A DNA stretch of 64,000 bases from Gnetum montanum (lineage: Eukaryota; Streptophyta; Gnetopsida; Gnetales; Gnetaceae), in the NCBI GenBank assembly GCA_015680685.1, contig MNCI01008302.1:816117-880116 (forward strand). Direction: 5' to 3'. Shown here in pieces: positions 45,125 to 57,518 of this stretch. Position 1 is the first letter of the stretch; the number at the start of each line of letters is the position of its first letter. The translations under genes were made by a program, and so were the position numbers. The notes under the pieces were generated by a model. It was not told the DNA's origin, ran no database searches, and saw only the letters and a program-made list of their open reading frames with translations.

Positions 45125-47543
45125 TTATGAAGATGAGGGCTTGGTTGGATTTTTGGTCCTAAAGAAAGGTCTTTTTTGCATATGATTGTTAGAACCAACT
45201 GAGAATTGAGGATTGGGAGCCCTCATGATGTTGGGTTTTTGCGGTTGAGTGGGAATTACCCTGGGCCTTGTTGGAGCGGTTGGTGGTGGAGTTACTAGCG
45301 TAAGAGATGTAGATGGATTTGGAGAATAGTATGGGTATGGAGCGTCTCCCGGAGGAGGAGTCCTAAAATACTCCTGAACTTGGTAGTAACGTGGTGGGGT
45401 TATGTGACCCATAGAGTCACTTGGAGAAACCAGCTGCTGCACATAATATCCATAAGGATTAGGTTTCCGGTAAGGGTATTTTTGTGTCGGCAATGGCATC
45501 CCCCATGACTGTGGGTATTGCCACTGCTGATGTTTTTCGATGGGTTGTGGTGGAGTTCCACTTGGATAGTACATTAATGGTTGGTGGAATTGCCTTGGGT
45601 TATCTTGAGGATAAGGTAACCTTCGGGGTGTTTTCCGTTTGTTGATTCTTGGGTTAAGTGCATACACCCCAGACTCCTGTAGATGTGAGATGATTGGACA
45701 ACATCCCTTAGGATGGTCATATTGGTAGATCTCACATCCACCGTCATCATCTGTGTCTGAATTCACAACCTCATCAGAGATAGTAATTTTCCCTTTACCT
45801 TTGTTATGTGCAGGGCCTGAATCTCTCCGCTTTGTCTTACCTTTGTCACTACTTTGTTCCACCTTAGAATCTTCTACAATTTTCAAGACAGTTTCAAGTC
45901 TAGAGTCTAATGAATCCCACAATTGATCCACCTTAGCCGATACTTCTATTGTTAGTTTTTGAATCGGCAAGGTTTTTCTGTTCACCAACTCTTCGAGTGG
46001 TGACTCATCCTCTTCATCATAAAATTTCACTCCCTTCTTTCGAAGGGAAGGATCACGGTTGTATTTCTCCACACTCTCTCTTTTTCGTAGTTCACTTTCT
46101 TCTTTGGCTACTTGTTCCAACAATCGATGAATTTCATGGAATCTAAGTTCTAATAATCTCCCTTAGGCATAAGTCCCAAGGGTTCTCCTAGTTTCATACC
46201 TTAGCCCATCTACGATGTGGCAGAGTTGATCCCACTATGCGTAACCATGGCCCGGGCAACAATGTAACAATGCGTAGTAGTGGCCCATGGCAGCATCCAA
46301 GGGTTCATGAGTACCTTGCTTCTATCCTTGGATCTACTTACACAAATTAGACACTCTGGAGTACGTTTGATATTTATCGTTGAATATTTCTAACATTGTA
46401 CTCCACCTCCTGATGGTTTCTGGTTCTAAGGACCGATACCAGCTCTCTGCTTCCTTGATGAATGTCCTGGGAAACAACTTTAGTTTCTGCCACTCATTTT
46501 CTATGTTTTGCAAGGCACAAGCATTGTGGAATGCCTATAAATGATGTTGCGGATCAGCGTTGTATCCCCCTTCAAAGCGTGGGATATTGTTCATGTCTAA
46601 ACACTTAATCTAACTGTCCTTTTGATGCCTTGTTGGTATTCTTATAGCCTCCGTTATATCAAGCATACTTCGGGTTGCCAGTAGGGGCTCATCATGATCA
46701 TCTCTTTCATGACGTCTATGATGTCTTCGTTGTTCCCTACTTTCCCTTCATTCATGCTCTTGCCCTCTCTCATCGAGGTCTCTCATTTTTCCTACCTCTA
46801 TCCTCACCATTATGCTCATGGTGGCTACACTTAGATGTGGAAGGAGAGGGTGGATGATGTGAAGAAGGGGAAGAAGAAGGAGAACCATTGCCATAACGAT
46901 GTTTCCTACCTTCTCTTCTGTGGCTTCGGCCCCTATCGTGATGTCGATCTAAGTGCATGTCCTTGTCATGTGTCATTGTTCCCTTAGTGAACAACTGGTG
47001 TTCACAGGGATCAGAACCAGGGTTGTGTATCATGGAGTGTAGGTTCTGATACCCCACCTCCTCACTATTGTTAGAAGGGGGAACATCTTTTGATAGATAA
47101 CCCATTATGAGTGGCTCACCATCTTCGATTTCACTTAGGACGTGCGGGACCTCTTTGCCTTTCAACAGTGTATGTCGGCTCTCCTACCTTGAGTCCCTCA
47201 TACATTGTGCTGTTGTGGGATGATAATCCCTTATGTCAAAATCTGCCGCAACGTATTCAGCATAGAGCTGAGTCATGCCGATCTGTGCCAAAGCATGGAG
47301 GAGCATGTTGGGGACGGCACGATCTGGAGGTAACACTATGTTACCTTGCAAGTCTCTCCAGTGCATCTGTTCATCCTGATGGAGGATAAAAGTAAAATTG
47401 GATATATACTCATCGGGATGAGTATATACCACCCTATATTGTTGAGGAACTGGCAGATTTAGGTTATGTGTTTTTTACTGCTGACTGTTCTTTGTATGAT
47501 CCCTAGGTGGTGAGTTGCTCCTGTGAGATGAAGAAGAAGACAT
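45125..47543 (-). pseudogene. gag of element C
   Basis: ATG at 47543 (M-S-S-S-S-S-H-R). Open stretches at 47432-47184, 47165-46770 (basic, His- and Ser-rich) and 46123-45125 (332 codons: acidic/Lys-rich start, then Pro-, Tyr- and Gln-rich). The Retrotrans_gag capsid core lies near 46480-46360 (A-E-S-W-Y-R-S-L-E-P, then W-S-T-M-L-E-I-F). I see no clear CCHC zinc knuckle; C-P-I-I-S-H near 45690 does not fit. Only a few stops interrupt it. It would form the particle and package RNA. Confidence 0.82.
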
Positions 47544-47668
47544 TATGTCTTATCGGTGTGCTAATTAACCATTATATAATTTTTTCATTTAATTAACCCT
47601 AAGGGTTCGTTTAAGCTCCCAACGATGTGAATGATCTCTTATGTTCTACTTAGCGCACAAACACTTAG

Positions 47669-47686
47669 TCCCTGGCAACGACGCCA
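47669..47686 (-). other. Primer-binding site of element C
   Basis: Minus strand TGGCGTCGTTGCCAGGGA, one base after the LTR end. It closely resembles the TGGCGCCGTTGCCGGGGA-type site common in plant gypsy elements, with two changes. Confidence 0.8.
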
Positions 47687-47687
47687 A

Positions 47688-48486
47688 TGATGAGTGGCAA
47701 GGTACCCCTACACTCAACCATATGAATACGAGCGTAACATGCGTGATCTGGTCGAACTCCGCAGACTAAGTGCCTACATGCATCATGGAACACTTAAGGT
47801 TAATTATTCGTTGTCTTCCCAAACTTACTTGTATTTGTCACGGTGTATGGTTAAGTAAGTCTGAGGTATATGATTTTTATATCTTTTTCGATTTTATCTC
47901 CTATGCTAGTGAGGTGAAGGGTTGAAGAGACTAATTACTAACTCTAACTAACTAACTAACTAATTCTAAATTAACCTAGCGTCAGCATCCATTTCCACTT
48001 ACCGTACACACCCTGAACCAATGCAACCATGGTTACCAAACGCTAATCATTGCTGGGATCACCACGCATAACGCACGTGCTCGAAGCGGTCGTACTGAGG
48101 CACTTAACTAGGAGAGAAGGGTTGAGAAATATTTAATAACTACTAAAGCATGTAAATAATGAATAATAAATAACAATAAATAAAATCCTAATTAGCCTAT
48201 TTCATGCATTGCAAGGTTTATCCAAGATGCTCGTCTTTATTACCGTACACAAACTTGTGTTCAGGTACAATGTTTGCTCAAATAAAGATCCGTTCACTTT
48301 AGGACTCCTACTACAGGCACATGGAAAATATTCTATCTCTAAAGTGATCAATCTACCAGAGTTTCCCTACTGTATAGCCTAGGATGAGAAACAAGGGAGA
48401 GCCGCCTCTTATTTATAGATATGACAGCGAACCGCGATATCGTGAGGGATGCGATATTGTGGCCCATGCGATATCGCATCCCATTA
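47688..48486 (-). repeat. Right (5') LTR of element C
   Basis: 799 bp, minus strand T(A/G)ATGGGATGCG...CACTCATCA. TATAAATA at about 48410-48417 (minus). Contains (ctaa)n near 47945-47970. Its U3 end has 'gcgatatcgc' repeats. It supplies the sequence hidden by the gap in the left LTR. Confidence 0.9.
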
Positions 48487-48491
48487 ATACA
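48487..48491. other. Target-site duplication of element C, right copy
   Basis: ATACA, identical to 38859-38863. Confidence 0.8.
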
Positions 48492-48600
48492 TCATTAACT
48501 TCAAGTAGTTCTTTCATCATGTTGCTCCATAAGATGAAGTATTGTATTCCATTAATGATACTAGACATTTGGCAATTTCTTTATTGCAACTTATGATAAA
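48487..48600 (-). pseudogene. Ty1/copia gag remnant (part 1)
   Basis: Start of gag of the copia element interrupted by element C. The minus strand after the primer-binding site contains M-E-Y-N-T-S-S-Y-G and continues on the far side of C at 38863. Confidence 0.5.
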
Positions 48601-48616
48601 CCTCACTCTAATACCA
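48601..48616 (-). other. Primer-binding site of a Ty1/copia element
   Basis: Minus strand TGGTATTAGAGTGAGG. Copia elements use initiator tRNA-Met, whose site is TGGTATCAGAGC; the differences here are C-to-T changes in CAG and CG contexts. Confidence 0.7.
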
Positions 48617-48617
48617 T

Positions 48618-49242
48618 TGTTATTATTTTGGAGATAGCATTAAATATTGAATTTAAAATTTTTTTGAATGAAGATGGATGAGAGATTTGAAAATTTTGGT
48701 TGACCCTTACACTTCTTCATGATGAATTGCTAAAATAATGATTATTCTCCAAGATGGTCGAAGAAGTAAAACCATAGGAATTGTTTATAAACCCAATTGT
48801 GAAAGCCAAATGTGATGAGAAATGATAAGTGAGAATGTTGAAATGTTGTTGAAGATGGTTGACGTTGGATTGTTGGATGTGTGAAAATAATGGAATGTCA
48901 AAGAAGATAATGGTAGATAAAAAGTAGTTGAAAATTTCAAAGGAAATTGACATACAATCTTTATTCTCAATTATGAAAGCATTACAACATAATATAGCCT
49001 TTTACTTATAGAAAATAATTAGGGTTATACTAGGAGATGCTGAAAAAGCATTCCCCACTAATAATTGTAAATAAATTTTGAAAACTATTGATAAATTGGA
49101 ACCATAAACAAGTACATCCATTCATCAATTCATAAATTTTTAAAAAATAATTGTGTCTTCTTGCTCCAAGTAATGACAAGAATGATATATGATATTTGGT
49201 TCCTAAGTTACCAAATACAGTAGAAATAACTCTTGCATTACA
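48618..49242 (-). repeat. Probable 5' LTR of the copia element
   Basis: Lies directly before the primer-binding site on the minus strand, ending ...AACA. The left limit is firm from the primer site. The right limit (TGTAATGC near 49242) is a guess from a TG start. No second copy was found on the far side of element C. Confidence 0.4.
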
Positions 49243-52200
49243 CACTATTGCAACAACGCCTAAACCAGACAGGCCTAAAAATTAAATATGTATCCAAACG
49301 TAAAAACCTCATAGGTCCTAGGATGATTTCCTAAGAGCTAACAATGAGGGTATGATCTTTGCTATGACCCATGGTCAAGTTGTGATGGAAACCTAACTAA
49401 ACCATATGTCATAGAATACCATGATCTAATAATAACAAGTTATGGTTGACTTTGGTTGAAACAATGACTAGACTACAAGTCATGGTCCTATTCTTTTTGG
49501 ACAACCACAAGTCATGGTAAAGTCATAGCGTAAGCCATAACCAAACTGCAAGTCATTATCTAGTTATTTTTCATCACAAGCCATGGCTCGCTTGTGGTTG
49601 AACAAAAATTAACAAAGACATGGTGTGCAAAGCAGACATGACAAAAGAGGCAAGAATTGAAGGACTAAGTATGATGAAGTGGTGGTATGGGAAGTCTATC
49701 CATGGTGTTGACAACTTAGATGGATCATCACATAAAGTGGTTAATGATGTTAGTATAGGAATTATTGCATTTTGGTTATAAGTTTTGTATTTGGTTTTGG
49801 GTATCTAACCCTTTTGGGATGTCATAAGTTTGTTTGACTCATTGAAGGCATCCTGATGTAAGATGTTCATGGATTATGCTTGCAACCTTCCATGGTATGA
49901 CATTTTGTTATGCATTTAGGTTTGTTAGCCCTTGTCGCTTTGGTGATTATGTGGATAGAATTGATTAAGTATCATTTTCTATGATTTGTGATTTTACCTG
50001 TGTTATTTAGCAAGGTTGGAATCTTCATTTAGTAAATTTGAGCATACAAGTCCTCTCCCTTAGGTAGTTTATGAATCTACTAGGATTTGAAGGATCTTTA
50101 AGGTTAATGCAATCTATGATTCAAGATGTTAGGAAATAGAGAATCCATAGGATTGACAATAGGCTTAAGTAGTCAACCTAAGAAAGAATAAGAGATTAGG
50201 CCCAATAATTCTTGAAGGTAATCTATATGAATGAGAGATAAGCTCAACAATTTTTAGTGGTAGCTTTTGTCTAGCACTAAAATTATGGTAGCCTATCTTC
50301 CTAGCATTTCTATTTGATATCATGCTTGAATAGTAAGTTATGTTGATTACTAATCTAAATGCTTACGATAAGTGTATGTAAATAAGTGAATGGTGTTGTG
50401 CAACTGTGGGTCCCAAGGATGTTTCCTTCTACTTAAGATGTTTTAACCATTCTTGTATGTGTTCCATGTAGATGGTATAGTTTATGATAGGTGAAATTAG
50501 AGGAAAGATCTTTCTAGACAAGATGAAACTCAAAGCTTTTGAAGATCTTTTATTTTGATCTTTAGTTTACTCTTTGATGTATTTCTACCAAAGGTTCTAA
50601 ATGGACATTTTGTAATTGCCATTTTCTAAAGAATTTTTGTTCAAGAATTTCATGTATGAATATTTCCAAAAAAATATTTAAACTTTTGTCATGGATTATA
50701 CGGCTTTATAGTTTAAAGTTTTTCTTTGCTTTTATGGCTTCATGCATTATGAGATCAAATGCCCTGTTAAACGATTTATGTTAAATTATTTTTATTTACA
50801 TACATTTTAAAAATTATCTTTAGGGTTGTGACACTTGAATAGCAATTTAAAAGAAAAAACAAGGAAACAAAGCTTCCGTTTGCGTTTGATAGTAAAGAAC
50901 TTTAACCCCTTTCATTTAAGGTTGAAAGTTTGGATCACTAAGTAGGAGTAATTGCATGAAACTCCTTATCCTTGTGTGACAGTAAACCATGGAAATTATA
51001 ACAAGAAGAACAATATTCGCGAACCGTGGCCTTTAGGCATCAGCCAAAAGAGTCCAGATAAGGCAAATGATAACGCCGTGGCGGTGTAAAATGTTTTTTT
51101 TTTAAAAAAAGAAAACAAATATTTCGAACATATGTTTAAAAAGGAAAAGAAATAGAAATTGACATCCACTTAAGAAAACAATCATAATGGCCATTATATT
51201 TCCATCAACCCTTTTATGCTTTGAATACGTACGTGTCCCAAAAGCATCGGCACAAGAAAGCCAGCAAACATGGACGAATGATTTTTGATAAAAAAAGATG
51301 TCCCAAATGTGTAAGGTATGAATGATTATAATAATTATTATAATAATTACGGTATACCAAGTTTCTTTACATGATCAACACCAAGGTAGTGGAGGTAGAT
51401 GCAGCGTCTTTCGGGATAAGAAGGCAGATTTTATGTTTATAAGTAATTGTTACGTAGCTTTCCGGGCCTGATTCATTACACGTGCCCACCGTTGTTTGCT
51501 TATTCGGTCATGATTTTGCCGTCAAAAAAAACAATATTCCCCAACAAAAATGATTGGAATTAATGGAATATTTCTACGTTGTTTCTACAATCTACACTGT
51601 GGACGACATCACCATTCTCATTCCCTCCACGGATTGCTTTAAATGGAAGACTGGTCAAACTACATTCAAACTTTAATCTTTGATACATCAGTAAAAAGGT
51701 AATATACCAGCGTAATTGCCTCTCCTCCCTTACCATCATGGCTTTTTTGATCCTGGATAGTTGTTGTGTCTATCGAGAATAATCAATGATTTTTATGATA
51801 GCAACAATTAGGAAATTTTTTATTGGCTTTTGTTAACAGTTCAAGTATTATGGTGTGACGAAGCGTTGACCTAAGGAAGGCAAGCGAACTTAAGCCGTCT
51901 ACGAAACTTACCATGATGTCGAAAGGGGTTGTCATTGGCCACCGCAGACATGATTTTGGGTTTATAAACAATGGGTTTTCCTCATCATGAGTTTACCATT
52001 ATTCGATCAAAATACTCTCTTTGCATCAGTATCAAAGCATAGATACAATTAGATAATAAGTTAATAACTTGAGTTCACATATAACATATGCTTAGAACCA
52101 AAGGATTGTTAGACAAATTAACTCGTGCAAAATACATGAAAAACAATAAATCTTAACTATTTGTCCACTAGTCATGTAACTTGAGTACATCTTCTATTTA

Positions 52201-52430
52201 ATCCTATAGAGCTAACATTGGTAGATTGAATAGCTCATATAGAGATTGACTAAAGATTTATCATTTTTTTTCTAAAAATATTTGGTTTTGTAATATTCTA
52301 ATAATACATGTTCCATCTTCCAATTTCAAAGAGGTATGGTGGTGTGATTTTATTCTTATATTACTAATTAGTGCTCTCATGATATTCTATTTCATCATGT
52401 TTGCAACATCTAATATTTTGCAAGTAAAAT
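49243..52430. other. AT-rich intergenic DNA, no gene recognised
   Basis: No long open frame with any likeness I know. 49370-49600 has loosely repeated 'aagtcatggt' words. 51000-51970 is a little richer in CpG. A short near-palindrome of ttataataattattataa lies near 51336-51352. Confidence 0.6.
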
Positions 52431-52438
52431 TAAAGCTT

Positions 52439-52816
52439 TTTTGTATTTGTACCTCATTTTGCCTTTCCTAAATCTCTTTGTAATGAGCTTGGAAGCTTGT
52501 TTTGAACTTAATATTACATCAATTGAACCTTTTGTATTTGTGTCTCATTTTACCATCTCTCTTAAACTATTTGTAACAAGCTTAGAACCTTATTCTGAAT
52601 TTATTGTTACATCAATCAAAGCTTCCATTTTTATTTTTATTTATTTATTGGTATTTTTGCCTCAATTTGCCCTCTCTAAATCTCTATGTAACAAGCTTGG
52701 AGGCTTGTTCTAAATTTATTATTACATTAATTGAAGCTATTCTATTTGTGCCTTATTTTGCCATCTTTCTAATACTCTCTCTAACAAGCATGAAAGCTTG
52801 TTTTGAATTTATTAAG
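52439..52816 (+). repeat. Four-copy diverged tandem repeat, about 80-110 bp units
   Basis: Units begin near 52439, 52530, 52626 and 52737. Each contains 'tttgtgcctcattttgccatctct', then 'ctctttgtaacaagcttggaagcttgttttgaatttattattacatcaattgaa', with variants. Each unit includes a short inverted repeat of the 'aacaagc...gcttgtt' type. The open frames across it (90 and 103 codons) are a by-product of the repeat, not a gene. Confidence 0.8.
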
Positions 52817-55800
52817 TTAAATGAAAACAATGTTAATTTATGTCTACGACCCTATGGAACAAGGCAACCTATTACAATTGAACCTAGAATGCAAGCCACA
52901 AGCTTTAACCAATAAATCACACATCTTGATCTAATTTTATATATTCAATATACATTTCTAGAGATAGTTAATAAGCTCATCATTTAAAGATTTATGAAAT
53001 GTTTTAATAGCTAAAATTGAAATTCATGTGTGAATTTCAAAATCTTATTATTTAATTAACTCATGTTCAAATTTATAATTGATACAAAAGCAAACTCAAT
53101 AATCTCTTTGAAAAAATATAAAATTATCATATGAACGAAGGTGTAAGTGTAAACCAAAGCTTAATTATCTCCATTACTCATAATTTAACTTATTATAACT
53201 AACTCACTCAAAGTAGCTAAACCAATGATTGAAAAAAGCATTCTATATTCTTGGATGATCTTGCATAAAATTTTGATTATTTATTAAATTTATGTTAAAA
53301 CCCTTATCACATTATATGTGTTATTTAAATTCGTAAGTTTGCTCATTTTTGTCTAGATCATAACTAGTTACTCTAATTAGATACATTTTTTCTTTTTTTT
53401 TTGCTTTTTAGAACATAATAATCAAACTCTTTACAAGCTTACCTTACCTTTTTATTCAATGCTCACAATATGCTTGTAAATTAATTTGAAGGCAAACTCT
53501 AAATAGTGAAATACAACACATTAAAGTTTTCCTAAAAATGTTAGAACAATACAAAACAATTTTTTCTAATAATATTAAAAATTAAATAGCATTTTAATTG
53601 ATATATGTAACTTGTAAAAATTTGATGGCTACTAGATTTTGAATTCTTCAAATAAGAAAAAGAATGGAGCAATAGCCTATTTCTAAGATTAAATTATACA
53701 AGCATCCTAATCTTTAAAAAAGAAACTAAACCATTTAAAAATCAATTGAAAATATGAATGCTCTAATTTTTTAAAAAAGATATTAAACTTATAACTACAT
53801 TTTCTACCAAGTAAAAAGGAAATGATCCTATGTAACTCTGAAATTTTTCAAATGAAAGTTACTAATTTTGTATATTCAAAATAATGATAAGGCAAAACCC
53901 TAAACAACAAAATTTCCATATCATATCGATCTCCGTGAATATAATAAACTTTAGACTAGCAAATAAGATTTTCTAGAATTAGTTATCATTTTAACTAAAA
54001 TTAAGAAGAAAAAAAAAGGTAATCACAATGCTATACTATGATATCATAAGATGCAATTCATTGCATAAGATGGATAATCATATAATCACAGCTTTAATCT
54101 TTTCAGTTATAATTATATAATTGTACATGGAATGGAAAGATATAAGAAATTATGATATTAGAAAATACATTCCTATTTGAATAGTATCTGGGAAGACATT
54201 AATTCAAAGGAAAATTATTTTTCTGTTGCTATTCCTCTTAGGTTATGATGCACAATTAGTAGAAATGAATGGGATCTCATCTGAGAGTTACAAGAAGTAG
54301 CTAGCCAAAAATTCCTCATGAAGAACGAATAGACATTCTGCAATACTACATTTTCCGGTAATATCCTGCATTAGAGCACATTGGACATAGATGAGATATT
54401 ACAGTTGGAAATTTGGTTAATTTATTCAAAATGTTACCAAGAACACTTAGAAAATTTCTTAACAATGTTTTCAAAACTCATAACATGTATACTTCCACTA
54501 TCCAATAGCTCCAAAGGGTCTATGGTCATAATCAAATTTTATTTTCAGTTTCAGAAATAAGAGTAAAAACTTTATCATTAATAAGAACCTTTAGTATGTT
54601 AGGAAGAGGCTTGAGGAATGAAAAGCATATACTTAATTTTGTCTTAAGTTGGCAAAGCATCAATAATATTGTGAATGGGCACAACAATACAGGCGTTCAA
54701 GGGAATGTGGACTGAAGTGACATACTAGAAGGAGATGCAGAATTTGAACCAAATAACCATCTCAGTGACCGATCGCAATTTGGGGAGTTCCACAGAAAAC
54801 TGAAATAGGATAACAAAAGAACAAATGGTAAAAGGAAAAACAATCTAATTACGTTTCACAGAAACAAACTCCTCTATAGAAGAGAACACCTATATCAACT
54901 AGAATGCACATTCTCTAACTTATCTTGAAATGTCTGACACCGTCATCTGGCGTTATGACTTCATATGCCCTCTTTTATTTTGAATGTATCCTTGCTCCTC
55001 ACCTTCGGTTCTTAAAGTTTGTCAGAGGTATGTCACCCCTAACAGAGAAGCAGCCCGGATACGGGTGAAGACAAACAGATCATTTTGTAATTTGCGTAAG
55101 TTACCACATGAGAAAGACGAAAGGTTGCGTTATAGATAACACAAAATAGCAGTTGATCCATTCAAATAGCACCTCCAGCTCTCGGCGAATAAATATCCTG
55201 ATGAGGGTGACAAAAATTACTTATGAGTGACCAACCTGCAAAGCAAGAATCTCTTATAATGTGGAGAACCTCATCAAAAGAGTTCTTAATTGTTTTCTAC
55301 ACATCCACTTCACTTTTCATCCTATATTAATCACACCTCTCCTGCAAAATAGAAAACAACACCAGGCTCGATGTTTGTTGTTTTAACTTAAACCGAGATT
55401 TTCTCTTCTCAGAATTGCCCGGTACATTTAGCTGTACAGAAGGCTTATATCAGGTTTTTTCATTAACCTTTTTTGACCTTTAGGATTTGGAAGCAGATGA
55501 TAGTCAAGCTCCTTAGCAAGCTTTCACAAACCACAATAGAAAACTGGCTGGCTACTTTATTTTTATTATTGCCTTCTTTTGGCCTTAACCATGAAAGCTA
55601 AGGTTGAAATGGAGTCCCTCGTCTTAGAACACTTGGGGATGAGCAAAACCCTAGCACCCTTCATGCAAGAAGGCAATCTTGCAAACAAACAATGAGTCTC
55701 ATGCCTGTCCTTGTACTAGTCCTGTAAAAGCCTTTAAAAGTTTAAATCTCAATTGCTAGCACACTTGCACTGATTAAACTATGGAGTTCGCCAAAAATGG

Positions 55801-57190
55801 TCTTCACCAAAGAATTATACAAATTTCACATTTCACATTATAAAAAAATCTAATTTGTGTAGAGGACATTGCTTTGTAATGCAAAACCATTGTATAACTG
55901 GAAAATTTTCAGCAAACATAATACAGGCTAGACACATGAAAAGCTACCAAAACTATTGGATACCTCGTTTCTAAGAGCAAGTGAGAGTCAGAAATCAAAT
56001 CGCAAGCAAATAGAATATTGCCACAATTATGTTAGCAGCTGAGCTTTTGAAAGCCTTTTTTCTTTTTTAAATAATATCAATAATGATGTCCTCCCCGCAT
56101 GGCAGCCATAATGGAAGCACAATTATTCAAATTGATTAGCATCCAGAACTTTGGCCTAATCCACAGTACCTGCAGAAAGAAATTTCAGACAATGTAGATG
56201 ACAGAAAGTACCAAAGCTATTAGATTCCTTGTTTCTAAGGGCAAGTGCGATTTGAGTAAACCATATTACATGCAGATGGAATATTGTCATGAATATGTTA
56301 GCAGTTGAGATTTCAAAAGAGTTTATATATATATATATTGAAACTCTTGTTAATCACATTCAGACCTTATGGATCTATTGGACCAGTTCAGTTTGGACAA
56401 TTTTTGCATAATGCTTGTCTATGTCAGTATGGAGTGTATTAGATCTAACCTGTAACTTAAGGATGCAAGACACATACCGTTACCAACAAGTCACAAACCT
56501 TATGGTTGACCAGCCAATCAAATACCGACCGTAGCAAATTAAATGAACCCCAGAAAATTAATTCAAAAATAATTGTTCCACAACTTTTGTGGTTGACCAT
56601 AAACTTCCATCAAACCAGTGACATAGCAAGGAAGATAACAGAAATACCAAAGCGCTTAGATTTCGTGTTTTTTTGAGCAAGTGTGATTCGAGAAAACCAC
56701 ATTTTTTGTATGATGAAGAGATGTAAACACTTTTTTTTGTTAAAAGTATTTTCCAATTCAAGTTTAAATAACATGCCCTAACACAAGCATGATACCTTTT
56801 TCCTTTCATTCATGATCAGCAATAATAAACATCATTTCCTTGAAAGTCCGTGTGCATCAAGTTCTCTGACATAGAGACACATTCAATCCACCAGCAACGA
56901 GGAAGGAAAACTTTCAATGATATAAAAACTAAATACAAACAAACTGGCATACTCAGATGATATAATTCATTCAAGCAGGGGTGAAAAGGCATAATTGCTC
57001 GGACAAAGGTGAATTACTAACATAATACAGTACTAAGTCAGATGACATACCTTTGCCTTTAAATGTTATGTGTGAAGTCCATGTCTGACAAGCCTATCTT
57101 GAACTGGTACTAAACCACAATTTCCTGCTCCGTAGGTGCTTCTTAAGAATAACTAAAGAGACATAAATCTGTTATATGTAGTGATTCCAA
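52817..57190. other. AT-rich intergenic DNA, no gene recognised
   Basis: Many poly-A/T runs and an (at)n stretch near 56327-56339. From about 55000 onward, splice-donor-like words on the minus strand (for example 'GCAGGTACTG' near 56165) are scattered, which could be downstream non-coding exons of the BED gene, but no coding homology is seen. Confidence 0.5.
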
Positions 57191-57353
57191 TGCATCAGTC
57201 TAGATACCGATGACTCCAACAGTTAAAAAAAATATTATAATAGCTCTTCAAAAGTCTTAATTTTTCATGCAAATTCATTGTTTTTACCAAACCTATCAAA
57301 GGCACAAGAAATTGTAATCATTCTCAGATTATCAGCAGAACCCGAGATTTCAG
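57191..57353 (+). repeat. Tandem duplication, copy 1 (163 bp)
   Basis: Nearly identical to 57354-57518. The only differences seen are two single-base insertions in copy 2. Confidence 0.92.
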
Positions 57354-57518
57354 TGCATCAGTCTAGATACCGATGACTCCAACAGTTAAAAAAAATATTA
57401 TAATAGCTCCTTCAAAAGTCTTAATTTTTCATGCCAAATTCATTGTTTTTACCAAACCTATCAAAGGCACAAGAAATTGTAATCATTCTCAGATTATCAG
57501 CAGAACCCGAGATTTCAG
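57354..57518 (+). repeat. Tandem duplication, copy 2 (165 bp)
   Basis: Starts 'tgcatcagtctagatacc' like copy 1. Has an extra c in 'ctccttc' and in 'tgccaaatt'. Either very recent or an assembly artefact. Confidence 0.92.

Larger units (their letters stand above)
38864..48486 (-). mobile_element. Element C: Athila-like Ty3/gypsy LTR retrotransposon, nearly complete
   Basis: Two LTRs in direct orientation, TG...CA ends, 5-bp target duplication ATACA, primer-binding site after the right LTR, polypurine tract before the left LTR, and gag, protease, RT, RNase H and integrase in gypsy order on the minus strand. The RT signature F-M-D-x-F-S-T-Y-G with M-P-F-G-L-C-N-A-P is typical of the Athila group. 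It retains more CpG and far fewer stops than A and B, so it is the youngest element here, but it still has several stops and is inactive. It interrupts a copia gag. Confidence 0.88.

Noticed and set aside
52441-52915. Hydrophobic open frames of 90 and 103 codons resembling membrane peptides
   Set aside because: They arise from a T-rich tandem repeat and have no supported start or homologue.
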